A stretch of DNA of 64,000 nt from Sulfitobacter sabulilitoris (lineage in GTDB: Bacteria; Pseudomonadota; Alphaproteobacteria; Rhodobacterales; Rhodobacteraceae). The stretch spans positions 731,415 to 795,414 of the forward strand of contig NZ_VANS01000001.1 of assembly GCF_005887615.1 (NCBI RefSeq), in the 5' to 3' direction. Below, in pieces: positions 27,252 through 35,651 of the stretch (position 1 is the stretch's first letter; each line of letters starts with the position of its first letter). The notes under the pieces are model-generated. The model searched no databases. It worked only from the letters and a program-made list of their open reading frames with translations, and was not told the DNA's origin. A program made the position numbers and the translations under genes.

Positions 27252-28001
27252 TCAAAGCGGGTCATCGGACACCAGGCGCATGCCAAGATGCGCGGGCGGA
27301 GTGCCGACGGCGCAGCCGCCGCGCGCCGGATCGCGGACGAGGTAGAACATCGCGGCGACATGCTCTCCGCCGACAAGAAAAGCCGGGCAGCGCGCGACCG
27401 CCAAATCGACGGATGCGCCGGCATAGCAATCCTGCGTCCATTCCCAGACGCTGCCGTCCAGATCGGCGATCCCTTCGGGTGACACCGAAAAGCTGCGCTG
27501 CCGTTCAAGGCCGCGCGGCGCGAGACCTTCGGTGAGATATCCCGAGGCCCATCTCAGCGCCGGGTCAGTAAAGATCGGATCGGGGGTATCGGGCAATACG
27601 GACCGTGCCATGTGGCTCCACTCCGACGCGGTCGGCAGGCGAAAGGCATGGCCGCCGGTGGAAGTGATCCAGTCGACATATTCGCTGACGTCAACGTAAC
27701 TCAGTCCGGTGGCAGGTGTCACTGCCGGGTCAACGCCCGGCCGGCTCCTCACCTCAAGCGCACAGCGGCCCTCGGCGTGGCAGACATTCCACGCGGCCAC
27801 GGTGACCTCGTACCTCTGGACGTAAAGGGCGCGGCCACCCGGCATGATCACCGGGCGGTCCGCCATTTCGGGCGGCTGGAGCCCCACGGGATCGGGGCCG
27901 CGCAAATAAAGCGCGGCCCCGAAAAGCGCCGCCGCCGCCGCCGCCATGGCCGCAAGACCAAGGCGGATGCGAACCGGTATCGATCGCGTGGCGGCGGTCA
28001 T
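27252..28001 (-). CDS. nirV: NirV-like formylglycine-generating-enzyme family protein
   Basis: A 249-aa protein with an N-terminal signal/anchor helix (about 12-32) and a sulfatase-modifying-factor (C-type-lectin-like) fold: YVQRYEVTVAAWNVCHAEGRC, AFRLPTASEWSHMARS, DLDGSVWEWTQDCY and a C-terminal LGMRLV. NirV proteins are encoded next to copper nitrite reductase in many denitrifiers; their role in nitrite reduction or copper-centre formation is not settled. The gene lies 19 bases downstream of nirK, so it is very probably cotranscribed. Confidence 0.88.
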   Translation of the reverse strand: MTAATRSIPVRIRLGLAAMAAAAAALFGAALYLRGPDPVGLQPPEMADRPVIMPGGRALYVQRYEVTVAAWNVCHAEGRCALEVRSRPGVDPAVTPATGLSYVDVSEYVDWITSTGGHAFRLPTASEWSHMARSVLPDTPDPIFTDPALRWASGYLTEGLAPRGLERQRSFSVSPEGIADLDGSVWEWTQDCYAGASVDLAVARCPAFLVGGEHVAAMFYLVRDPARGGCAVGTPPAHLGMRLVSDDPL

Positions 28002-28020
28002 CCGTCGCTCCCCCCGGGCG

Positions 28021-29238
28021 TCAGACCGTGTAGGGCCTTGGCGCGACCACCTGTTCCATCAGGCCGTTGTCCCAGTCGCCGTCGACGATGAAATGCGCCG
28101 TCGCACCCAATAGCGCCGCTTCGATCAGGTTGTGATTCACATAGGCATAGACGCCGGGCTGCTCGAATGTGTACATCGCCGCGACAGCACAACCGCCACG
28201 GACGAACCACGTCTCGACCCCGGTCTGTGGCGTGTCGGTGAACGATGTCTCCCAGACGAAATTGCCATGGCCGCCGATCAGGTGCGGGCGCGTGTCCCGA
28301 TTGGCCTGATTGTGGATCATCAGCACCGTGTCCCCGACTTCGAAGTGCAGCGCGCCCTCGCCGGTCAATGCGCCGACCGCGCCGTTGAACACCGAATGCG
28401 TCGGCGTCAGCGTCCGCATCGCATCCAGGCTGTCGGCGTAGTCGTCTCCGGCGCTGTCATAGGACTTGAAGCCGCCGGTGTCATCCTTGGGCAGATAGTA
28501 ATCCTGCTCTCCGATATAGGCGATCTTGTCATAACGCAGCGGATTTCCGTCGCGGTCCCTGAGCCCGTCGCGCGGCAGCACCATCACGGCGCCGTTCATG
28601 CCATGGGTGACATGATAGGGGATCATCGCCCCGCCTGGCGCACAGTGGTAGGTAAAGCAGCCCGGCTTGGTCGCCTTCCAGCGCAACACGGTTTCCTCTC
28701 CGGGATAGACATGGGTCAGGCCGCCGCCACCCAGCGCCCCTGTCGAGGCATGGAAATCGATGTTGTGCGCCATCATGCTGTCTTCGGGGTTGCGCAGCGT
28801 GAGTTCGATAATGTCGTCCTGGTGGCAGACGATCAGCGGACCGGGCACCGAGCCGTTATAGGTCAGGGCCCAGATCGACGCGCCGGTATCTTCGTCCACC
28901 ACCATCAGGCGTTCGGTCGTTTCCAAAGTGATCTCGATGATTTTCGGGCCACCCGTGGCGATCTGGTCGTGCATTGGCGCATAAGGCGGCGCGACCAGCT
29001 CTTGCTTGACGCGGGTATATCCCGACAGATCCGATGGCACCGCGGTGCTCGCGGTCGTCACCTCGCCCGCCGCCTTGTACAGCCCGGCCGACACCGCATC
29101 CGCCTTGTGCGGCATGGCGGCGCGTTGGGCCGCCATTGCGGTGGCCCCGGTCATTGCGGCGGCGCCCGCAAGGATCGACCCTCGCAACACGTTGCGGCGG
29201 TTTGTCCTCGTCAGGACCGGATTGATGAATTTGGTCAT
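28021..29238 (-). CDS. nirK: copper-containing nitrite reductase
   Basis: Periplasmic NirK reduces nitrite to nitric oxide. 405 aa from an ATG preceded by GGAGGGAC. A twin-arginine-type signal ([17 protein letters not shown]) directs export. All copper ligands align with known NirKs: type 1 copper H158, C199, H209, M214; type 2 copper H163, H198, H369; catalytic D161 and H319. The enzyme should be active. It lies 66 bases after the pseudoazurin gene, its likely electron donor, and just before nirV. No nitric oxide reductase or nitrate reductase is in the window. Confidence 0.97.
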   Translation of the reverse strand: MTKFINPVLTRTNRRNVLRGSILAGAAAMTGATAMAAQRAAMPHKADAVSAGLYKAAGEVTTASTAVPSDLSGYTRVKQELVAPPYAPMHDQIATGGPKIIEITLETTERLMVVDEDTGASIWALTYNGSVPGPLIVCHQDDIIELTLRNPEDSMMAHNIDFHASTGALGGGGLTHVYPGEETVLRWKATKPGCFTYHCAPGGAMIPYHVTHGMNGAVMVLPRDGLRDRDGNPLRYDKIAYIGEQDYYLPKDDTGGFKSYDSAGDDYADSLDAMRTLTPTHSVFNGAVGALTGEGALHFEVGDTVLMIHNQANRDTRPHLIGGHGNFVWETSFTDTPQTGVETWFVRGGCAVAAMYTFEQPGVYAYVNHNLIEAALLGATAHFIVDGDWDNGLMEQVVAPRPYTV

Positions 29239-29304
29239 ATGTCCCTCCATTCGAATTGATTTTCGCGGCAAAGCCGTCATGGCTCCGCTGTCGTCTGGTG
29301 TCGC

Positions 29305-29736
29305 TCAGAACCTGGCGAGTTGCGCCGCAAGGCGCTCTTTGGCCTTGGGCGGTATCCGACCGTCGAGAAAGTCACCGGGGGCCGTGACATCGCCCACGGC
29401 AATGGTCATCACCATGCCCATGGCGTAATGCGGCTTGCACATCACGCCATAGACGCCCTCGGTCCCGAACGTGACCTCGATCTCTTCGTTGATCTTTCCC
29501 GCAAAGGCGGTCGCGTCGTCGGGGATCATGCCCTTGACGGTTTCGGCGTTGTGGCCCTTGTCACTGGCAAGAAATTTGACAGTGTCGCCCGCGGCGGCGC
29601 GCAGGAAGGGCGGCTCGAACACCATCCGGTCGCCATTCTGGCCCTTGTTGAGCATTCGGACCTCGAAGGTTTCGGCGAAGGCCGCGCTGCTCATCGCTGC
29701 CGCGAGCGCAAGGCATGTTAGGGTTGTGCGGATCAT
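29305..29736 (-). CDS. pseudoazurin
   Basis: Small periplasmic blue copper protein that donates electrons to NirK. 143 aa with a signal peptide (1-21, ending AFA). Copper ligands H62, C100, H103 and M108 correspond exactly to H40, C78, H81 and M86 of mature pseudoazurins. The C-terminal helix (KAKERLAAQLARF) is typical. It is the first gene of a pseudoazurin-nirK-nirV operon, with an Nnr/FNR-type promoter directly upstream. Confidence 0.96.
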   Translation of the reverse strand: MIRTTLTCLALAAAMSSAAFAETFEVRMLNKGQNGDRMVFEPPFLRAAAGDTVKFLASDKGHNAETVKGMIPDDATAFAGKINEEIEVTFGTEGVYGVMCKPHYAMGMVMTIAVGDVTAPGDFLDGRIPPKAKERLAAQLARF

Positions 29737-29770
29737 TTTCCATTCCTTTTCCAAGTGATCGCCAGATTTG

Positions 29771-29812
29771 AATGTAGCCAGTCGCAGGGTGCGCGGCTTT
29801 GTTCTGGGACAA
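29771..29812 (-). promoter_or_regulatory. Nnr/Dnr-type activated promoter of the nir operon
   Basis: TTGTTCTGGGACAA (29799-29812) is a TTG-N8-CAA palindrome of the FNR/Nnr class. On the minus strand TACATT (29776-29771) can serve as -10 box. A start at 29764 would put the palindrome centre at -41.5, the class II activator position. The site also lies 80 bases before the divergent regulator gene, allowing autoregulation. Confidence 0.75.
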
Positions 29813-29891
29813 ACTTCCCAACCGTCGCCCGCAGCCGCAGCCGGACCATTCCCGACTATCGCGATGCCGGCGGATGTGGCACTGATCGTGG

Positions 29892-30608
29892 ATGCAAGAC
29901 CAAGCGCCCCGCAAAACCCTGCCAAAACTGGACGAAAGCCTGCTGGCGCATCTGCCGCCGTTTTCCCGGCTCGACCGCCGCGAAATCCGGGAGATCCTCG
30001 ACCAGGCGACATCGCGTCGCCACGATGCCGGGGCGCGTCTCTTCAACGAAGGCGATCCCGCCGAACGGTTCTACATGCTGCTCGACGGCCATGTGCGGGT
30101 GGTCCGGGTAACGCCGACGGGCGACCAGGTCACCGCACTGCATATCCCGGCGGGCCAGCTCTTGGGCATCGCCAGGGCGATCGGGCGCGACACCTATCCC
30201 GCCACGGCGGTGACGGCGAGCGAAGCCATCTCGCTCGGCTGGCCGATGCACCTGTGGGACATATTCGTGGCCCGGTATGACGGCTTCGCGACCGAAACCT
30301 ACAAGACCATCGGCGAGCGGATCGGCGAGATGAATACCCGTATCGTCGAGATGGCGACCCAGCAGGTCGAGCAGCGGGTGGCGAACGCGGTCTTGCGGCT
30401 GGTGAGCCAGAGCGGGCGCAAGGTTCCGAACGGGATCGAGATCGATTTCCCCATCACCCGTCAGGATCTGTCGGAACTGACCGCGACAACCCTGCACACC
30501 GTCAGCCGCCTTCTGAGCGCATGGGAAAAGCAGGGCCTGGTGGAGAGCAAGCGAAAACGCATCACCGTGTGCGACCCGCATGCGCTGGTCTTGCTGAGCC
30601 AGTCATAG
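29892..30608 (+). CDS. Crp/Fnr-family regulator, NnrR/Dnr-like
   Basis: A 238-aa transcription factor: cyclic-nucleotide-binding-like sensor domain (about 20-140, ERFYMLLDGHVRVVRVTPTGD), a dimer helix and a C-terminal winged helix (ITRQDLSELTATTLHTVSRL, recognition helix in TTLHTVSRLLSAWE). The N terminus lacks the cysteine cluster of FNR, so oxygen sensing by an iron-sulfur centre is unlikely; with its position opposite the nir operon it fits an NnrR/Dnr-type nitric-oxide-responsive activator. The exact subgroup cannot be fixed from sequence reading alone. It converges on the DUF1858 gene, with hairpin CTGCCG-TGGAT-CGGCAG at 30615-30631 between. Confidence 0.88.
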   Translation: MQDQAPRKTLPKLDESLLAHLPPFSRLDRREIREILDQATSRRHDAGARLFNEGDPAERFYMLLDGHVRVVRVTPTGDQVTALHIPAGQLLGIARAIGRDTYPATAVTASEAISLGWPMHLWDIFVARYDGFATETYKTIGERIGEMNTRIVEMATQQVEQRVANAVLRLVSQSGRKVPNGIEIDFPITRQDLSELTATTLHTVSRLLSAWEKQGLVESKRKRITVCDPHALVLLSQS

Positions 30609-30647
30609 CCCCCCCTGCCGTGGATCGGCAGTGCGTGGCCCTCACGA

Positions 30648-30860
30648 TCAGAAGGTTTCGATCGACCGGCGCAACTCGGCAACAAAGGCCTCGGTGTCGA
30701 GGTGATATTCGGCGCAGGCGTCGGCGATCGTGTGAAACGGGTTGATCAGACATCCCACGCACAGCATCCCGTGACGCGAGAACACGGTGATCGTCTGCGG
30801 CCAGCGCGCCAAGAGATCGGACAGCGGAATATCGGCATCCTCTGGACCTGGGCGGGGCAT
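30648..30860 (-). CDS. DUF1858 redox-disulfide domain protein
   Basis: A 70-aa protein with the DUF1858 pattern: LSDLLARWPQTITVFSRHGM then CVGC (C34, C37) and NPFHTIADACAEYHLD. The CxxC pair suggests a redox-active disulfide or metal site; similar domains accompany hybrid-cluster proteins and nitrosative-stress genes. I chose the ATG at 30860 with AAGGAAA upstream; an in-frame start seven codons earlier lacks one. A TTG-N8-CAA site lies 48 bases before it, so it may belong to the same regulon as nirK. Confidence 0.85.
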   Translation of the reverse strand: MPRPGPEDADIPLSDLLARWPQTITVFSRHGMLCVGCLINPFHTIADACAEYHLDTEAFVAELRRSIETF

Positions 30861-30907
30861 TCCGTTTCCTTTCCGGCCCATGGTCCGCCCATCCTCCGCC
30901 GAAGACG

Positions 30908-30921
30908 TTGTCTTGGCGCAA
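30908..30921 (-). promoter_or_regulatory. second Nnr/FNR-type site, upstream of DUF1858 gene
   Basis: TTGTCTTGGCGCAA fits TTG-N8-CAA, and its right half CGCAA matches the NnrR consensus. If it acts at -41.5, transcription starts near 30873, only about 13 bases before the start codon; the matching -10 (GACCAT) is poor. The rest of 30922-31164 has no gene. Confidence 0.5.
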
Positions 30922-31164
30922 ACTTCGGCGTTCCCGGTTGCGCGGTCCCGGCCCGGCCCGAACGGCAGGCAGGTCTGGACCGGGTCGGCCCTGCGTCACA
31001 ACGCCTGTCGGGATCGCGGGGTGCGATGCGGATATGACCCGGGCCGCCGCGCGACGCATCCCAGCCGCAACAAACCGTAAGAGGTGCAGGCGGGCCAGCA
31101 AGCTGTTCCGGCAACGCGTTCCTGCAACCTGATGTATTGAAAACCCATTTTGATCAAAGGGTCG

Positions 31165-31254
31165 TGGCGGAGCGACAGGGATTCGAACCCTGGAGACGGT
31201 CTCCCGCCTACACACTTTCCAGGCGTGCGCCTTCGACCACTCGGCCACCGCTCC
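31165..31254 (-). tRNA. tRNA-Ser (anticodon GGA)
   Basis: Class II tRNA of 90 bases on the minus strand. Acceptor GGAGCGG pairs with TCGCTCC, the anticodon loop is CTGGAAA (GGA, reading UCC/UCU), the variable arm is long, and the T-arm contains GGTTCGAATCC. CCA is encoded (31167-31165). Confidence 0.97.
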
Positions 31255-31263
31255 GTCCGCGCG

Positions 31264-31292
31264 GTGTAGCGTGGGCATGCGGGGCATTGCAA
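31264..31292 (-). promoter_or_regulatory. promoter of tRNA-Ser(GGA)
   Basis: On the minus strand TTGCAA (31292-31287), 17 bases, CTACAC (31269-31264), ending 10 bases before the mature tRNA. The architecture matches the tRNA-Ser(CGA) promoter at 13148. Confidence 0.6.
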
Positions 31293-31335
31293 GAGGATAT
31301 TGCGGCTTCGTTCAGGTGCAGGTGAAACCGGGCTC

Positions 31336-32055
31336 TCAACTGTCGAGATGCAGGTACACGCGACGATTGACGCGGCCCTTTTTCTCGATTTTGCCAAGGC
31401 GCAGCGCACCGATTTCACCCAGCCGCGCGACATGCGTTCCGCCGCAGGGCTGCAGGTCGATCGGCTCGTGCAGCGTGCCGATGCGGATCAGGCGAATGGC
31501 GCCTGCGCCGCGCGGCGGCTGCACGGCCATCGTCTTGACCAAATCCGGGTTCTCGTCCAGCTGCGCTTGCGTGATCCAGTCTTCGGTAACGACGGCATCA
31601 AGCCCGACATAGGCGTTCAGGCTGTCTTGCAACTCGTCGCGGTCGGCGGGTGCGTCGGGCATGTCGAAATCCAGCCGCCCGTGTGACGCGCTGATCGATC
31701 CGCCGGTGACGCCGAAGGGCACGACGACCGACAGAAGGTGCAGCGCCGAATGCACACGCATGTGCCGGTGGCGGCGGTCCCAGTCCAGCGATTGCTCGAC
31801 CGTCTGGCCGACGGGCGGCAAGGGCTGCGGTTCGGCCGGGACCAGCGCGATCCGGTCGCCGGCGGCCTTGACCGTGGTGGCGATGGGCAGGGATCGCCCC
31901 TGCCAGATCAGCGTGCCGCTGTCGCCGGGCTGACCGCCGCCGGTGGGATAGAAATTCGTCTGGTCCAGAACGATGCCGCCCTCGGGAGTATGGGCGATCA
32001 CCGTGCCTTGCGCCTCGCGCAGATAGGCGTCTTCGCGAAACAGCATGCGGGTCAT
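31336..32055 (-). CDS. alanyl-tRNA editing protein AlaX
   Basis: A 239-aa free-standing relative of the AlaRS editing domain, which hydrolyses Ser- or Gly-tRNA(Ala) to protect translation. The zinc-binding residues are present: HSALH (H102, H106) and CGGTH (C204, H208). The N-terminal part has the beta-barrel region ([18 protein letters not shown]) of the longer AlaX-M type. It lies 30 bases downstream of the mscS-type gene's stop, on the same strand, so it may be read from the upstream cysK cluster. Confidence 0.93.
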   Translation of the reverse strand: MTRMLFREDAYLREAQGTVIAHTPEGGIVLDQTNFYPTGGGQPGDSGTLIWQGRSLPIATTVKAAGDRIALVPAEPQPLPPVGQTVEQSLDWDRRHRHMRVHSALHLLSVVVPFGVTGGSISASHGRLDFDMPDAPADRDELQDSLNAYVGLDAVVTEDWITQAQLDENPDLVKTMAVQPPRGAGAIRLIRIGTLHEPIDLQPCGGTHVARLGEIGALRLGKIEKKGRVNRRVYLHLDS

Positions 32056-32085
32056 TCTAGGCAGCGTCCTTGGGTGGTGTCAGGG

Positions 32086-34536
32086 TCATTTGTCCGCCTC
32101 GCCTGCGGCATCGGCATCCGGATCTTGCATGTCATCGACGGTGGTATGGGTCTGCGCATCGCTCCGCGACCCGGTCCGCGTCGCGGCGACCTGCGCCGGC
32201 GCGGTGGCCTCCGCCGCGGCCTTGCCGCCGCCGCCGCCCGACCAGGCTTCGGGGTTGCGCAGCCAGATGTCGCGCTGGGCAAAGGGCACCTCGATGCCTT
32301 CCTCCGCGAAGCGCTCCGCAATGGCGTGGTTCACGTCGTTCTGCACCGGAATGAGCCAGTTCACGTCGCGCAGGATCATCCGCACCTCGAACTCCAGCGC
32401 GTCGGCCCCGAAGCTGGCAAACAGGATCATCGGAGGCGGATTGGCCAACACCATCGGCTGCGCCTCGGCGATCTCGCGCAGGATCGTGTCGACGCGCCGG
32501 GTGTCGGTGCCATAGGCGACGCCCACCTTGACGATCAGGCGGCCAACGGTATTGCCGCGGGTAAAGTTGGTCACCGTGCCGCTGACCAGATCCGCGTTGG
32601 GCACGATGACATCGGTGCGGTCGAAGGTCTCGATCCGGGTGGAGCGCACGGAGATATCGCGCACGTATCCCATCCGGCCGCCGACCTCGATCCAGTCGCC
32701 CTCGGAAATCGGTCGCTCGATCAGCAGGATGATGCCCGACACGAAGTTCGACACGATGTTCTGCAAGCCAAAGCCGATCCCCACCGACAGCGCACCCGCC
32801 ACGATGGCGAGCGAACTGAGGTCGATCCCCGCGCCGGTGATCGCCGCCAGTGCGGCCAGGAAAATGCCGACATAGCCCAGCCCGGACACGATCGCGTTCT
32901 GCCCGCCGATATCGATCCTTGTCTTGGGCAGCACGTTGCTGCGCAGCGCGCCCTGCACCAGTCGGGTGATCACGTAGCCGCCCGAGAAGATCAGCGCGAA
33001 CATCAGGAAGTCAGAGGGCGATATGCGCGTCTCCCCGATCACGAAGCCGCGGCTGAAGGCGGACCAGATCTCGGTCAGGTCGGCGACCCGCGCGCCCCAG
33101 GCCAGGGCCAGCAGCGGCGTCGCCGCCAGGACCAGCACAAAGCCGACCAGCACGGGCACCAGCGCATCGCGCCCCTGTGCGCCCTGACCGGTCAGCCAGC
33201 CGTAGAGATCGCCAAAGAACCGCTGCAGCGCCATCACCAGCCCGAGGATCAAGAGCGAAATCACGGTGGGATACAAAAGCGCGTTGCCCGCCGAGGCATA
33301 GCCCACCGCCGCCATCAGCGGGGCGGCGATCGACACCGCCATGATCGCTATACCGGTCAGCCGCAGGGCCCGGCCCAGACTGGTTGGCGCGACCTCTTCT
33401 TCGCCTTCGTCGGCGTAGGTTTCGCTGTAGCCGCGCAGGATCTGACCCACGCGAAACAGGATCAGACCGATCAGCACGACGACCGGAAACGCCACGACCG
33501 CCCGCGTCTCCGCGGAGACGTCCGAAAAGCTGAACAACAGCGCCAGCACCCCCCGCAGGACAAACAGCAGCGACAGCATCAGCAGGTAGAACCGCGCCTC
33601 TGCGCGGCGCTCGGGCGCCAGCACGATCAGCGCCTCGTCTTCGTCGCGCGAGAAAAGCCGTTCGGACAACCAGCGGAAGCCAAGCAGGATGCCGCCCCAA
33701 ATGGGCAGCGCATTGAGGAGCTGTTCGCCCCGCACGCCGGCCATGCCGGTGGCGCGCAACGCCTGGCTAAGCGCCACGACACCGATCAGCGGCAGCACGA
33801 TGCGGCCCAGCGACACGACGAAGCGGACCACGCTGACGCTGTGCCCGCCCAGACGGCGTGCGCGATGCGCGATCATGCCGGCCCATCTCCGCCCGCGCGC
33901 CATCAGGACCAGTGCAACCGCCCCCAGCAGCAACACCAGCGGCAGGTTTTCCCGCAACTGCTGGCGGCGCACCGAATCCCCGAAGGCGACGCTTTCCGAC
34001 CCGACGTCCGCCAGCGTCGCGCCGAACTCCTGCACCGCAGGCCCCCAATGCACCGGGTTCAGCGGCGATGGCCCCAGAGCCAGCAGCCGCCGCGTCTGGC
34101 GGTCGCGGATGATCTGGTCGATTTCGCTGATCAGCCCGTCAGCCCGGCGAAAGGCTTCGTCAGCGACCTGAACAGGGGCCTGCAGGGTGGCCAGTTGACG
34201 CTCAAGCTCGGACCGTCGCGCCGCCACCTGCTCGGCTTCGGAGCCGGTTTCGGGCACGGGACCCAGCGCATCGAGTTGCTCGCGCAGGGTTGCGATCCGT
34301 TCGGCGTTGATCTGACGCGCGTCCTGGAACTCGGCCCGGAACGTGGCAAGACGGGTGCGCAGCGTTTCGAACACCTCGGTCTCGTCGATCTGTTCATCGA
34401 CGGCCGTCTCGGCCCGGCTGGCCACACTTTGCCACAGGTCGTAATTGGGCCGGTCGGGTGTGCTCATCTCCTGCGCCGCGGCGGTGAACACCACCGACAG
34501 GCTCAGGACAAGCGCCAACGTCAGAAGGCGGAGCAT
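32086..34536 (-). CDS. large mechanosensitive channel, MscS family with DUF3772
   Basis: An 816-aa inner-membrane protein that should open under membrane tension during osmotic downshock. A signal peptide (1-22) precedes a periplasmic coiled-coil region (about 35-165, DUF3772), then roughly ten membrane helices, then the MscS pore and vestibule: ITGAGIDLSSLAIVAGALSV, IGFGLQNIVSNFVSGIILL, and ERPISEGDWIEVGGRMGYVR. The C-terminal tail is rich in A, T and D. Start at ATG 34536, or at a GTG (34545) overlapping the cysK stop as GTGA. Co-direction with cysK and trg genes is probably incidental. Confidence 0.93.
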   Translation of the reverse strand: MLRLLTLALVLSLSVVFTAAAQEMSTPDRPNYDLWQSVASRAETAVDEQIDETEVFETLRTRLATFRAEFQDARQINAERIATLREQLDALGPVPETGSEAEQVAARRSELERQLATLQAPVQVADEAFRRADGLISEIDQIIRDRQTRRLLALGPSPLNPVHWGPAVQEFGATLADVGSESVAFGDSVRRQQLRENLPLVLLLGAVALVLMARGRRWAGMIAHRARRLGGHSVSVVRFVVSLGRIVLPLIGVVALSQALRATGMAGVRGEQLLNALPIWGGILLGFRWLSERLFSRDEDEALIVLAPERRAEARFYLLMLSLLFVLRGVLALLFSFSDVSAETRAVVAFPVVVLIGLILFRVGQILRGYSETYADEGEEEVAPTSLGRALRLTGIAIMAVSIAAPLMAAVGYASAGNALLYPTVISLLILGLVMALQRFFGDLYGWLTGQGAQGRDALVPVLVGFVLVLAATPLLALAWGARVADLTEIWSAFSRGFVIGETRISPSDFLMFALIFSGGYVITRLVQGALRSNVLPKTRIDIGGQNAIVSGLGYVGIFLAALAAITGAGIDLSSLAIVAGALSVGIGFGLQNIVSNFVSGIILLIERPISEGDWIEVGGRMGYVRDISVRSTRIETFDRTDVIVPNADLVSGTVTNFTRGNTVGRLIVKVGVAYGTDTRRVDTILREIAEAQPMVLANPPPMILFASFGADALEFEVRMILRDVNWLIPVQNDVNHAIAERFAEEGIEVPFAQRDIWLRNPEAWSGGGGGKAAAEATAPAQVAATRTGSRSDAQTHTTVDDMQDPDADAAGEADK

Positions 34537-34541
34537 GGCGT

Positions 34542-35576
34542 TCACACGTCCTCGAAAACGCCCGGAATGCTTGACGGGCCTTCCATCAGCCAACCGGGTT
34601 GCGGCAGCCCCTTTTCGCGCAGGAAGTCAGGGTTGTAGAGCTTGGACTGGTAGCGCGTGCCATAGTCGCACAGGATGGTCACGATGGTGTGCCCCGGCCC
34701 CAGGTCACGCGCCAGATGCATCGCGCCCGCGACATTGATGCCCGACGATCCGCCCAGGCACAGCCCTTCGTGCTGCAACAGGTCGAACACGATCGGCAGC
34801 GCCTCGGCGTCATGAATGTTATAGCTGAAATCGGGCGTGAACCCTTCGAGGTTGGCGGTGATGCGCCCCTGTCCGATGCCTTCGGTGATCGACGACCCCT
34901 CGGAGGCCAGCGTGCCGGTGGTGTAATAGCTGTGCAGCGCGGCACCGTCCGGATCGGCCAGGCCGATCTTGACACCACGCGGTTGCAGCGCCTCGGCCAC
35001 GCCCGCCAGCGTCCCGCCCGACCCCACCGCACAGATGAAGCCGTCGACCTTGCCGTCCGTCTGGTCCCAGATCTCGGGGCCGGTGGTTTCCACATGCGCC
35101 TGCCGGTTGGCCACATTGTCGAACTGATTGGCCCAGATCACGCCCTCGTTGGTCTCGCGCGCGAGCTTTTCGGCCAGACGGCCGGAATACTTGACATAGT
35201 TGTTGGGGCTTTTGTACGGCGCTGCCGGAACCTGCACCAATTCGGCCCCCGCGAGGCGCAGCATGTCCTTCTTTTCCTGGCTCTGGGTCTCGGGGATGAC
35301 GATGACCGTCTTGAACCCCATCGACGCCCCCACCAGCGCCAGGCCGATGCCGGTATTGCCGGCGGTGCCTTCGACGATGGTGCCGCCGGGCTTGAGCGCG
35401 CCGCGCGAAATCGCGTCGCGGATGATGAACAGCGCCGCGCGGTCCTTGACCGACTGGCCGGGGTTCATGAATTCCGCCTTGCCGAGGATCTCGCAGCCGG
35501 TCTCTTCGCTGGCCTTGTTCAGCCGGATCAGCGGTGTGTTCCCGATGGCCTGCGCCAAGTCTTTAGCAATATACAT
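34542..35576 (-). CDS. cysK: cysteine synthase A
   Basis: PLP enzyme making cysteine from O-acetylserine and sulfide. 344 aa, somewhat longer than typical (about 310). The PLP lysine K44 lies in NPGQSVKDRAA; the phosphate-binding loop is in EGTAGNTGIGLAL and VGSGGTLAGVAE. It lies 75 bases downstream of trgB. In Rhodobacter sphaeroides cysK next to trgAB contributes to high-level tellurite resistance, so the same locus is conserved here. Confidence 0.95.
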   Translation of the reverse strand: MYIAKDLAQAIGNTPLIRLNKASEETGCEILGKAEFMNPGQSVKDRAALFIIRDAISRGALKPGGTIVEGTAGNTGIGLALVGASMGFKTVIVIPETQSQEKKDMLRLAGAELVQVPAAPYKSPNNYVKYSGRLAEKLARETNEGVIWANQFDNVANRQAHVETTGPEIWDQTDGKVDGFICAVGSGGTLAGVAEALQPRGVKIGLADPDGAALHSYYTTGTLASEGSSITEGIGQGRITANLEGFTPDFSYNIHDAEALPIVFDLLQHEGLCLGGSSGINVAGAMHLARDLGPGHTIVTILCDYGTRYQSKLYNPDFLREKGLPQPGWLMEGPSSIPGVFEDV

Positions 35577-35651
35577 GATGTGTCCCTCACTGCGCCTGCC
35601 TAGTGGTGTAGCGGGGCGCGGCTATGGCCTCAAGGGGGGGCGACTGCGGAG

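Noticed and set aside
29256-29271. TTG-N10-CAA upstream of nirK as a further Nnr site
   Set aside because: The spacer is two bases too long, and nirK is probably read from the pseudoazurin promoter.
31738-34638. A 966-codon plus-strand frame opposite the mechanosensitive channel gene
   Set aside because: Low-complexity H/Q/R-rich product with no motifs; the minus strand encodes a clear MscS protein.
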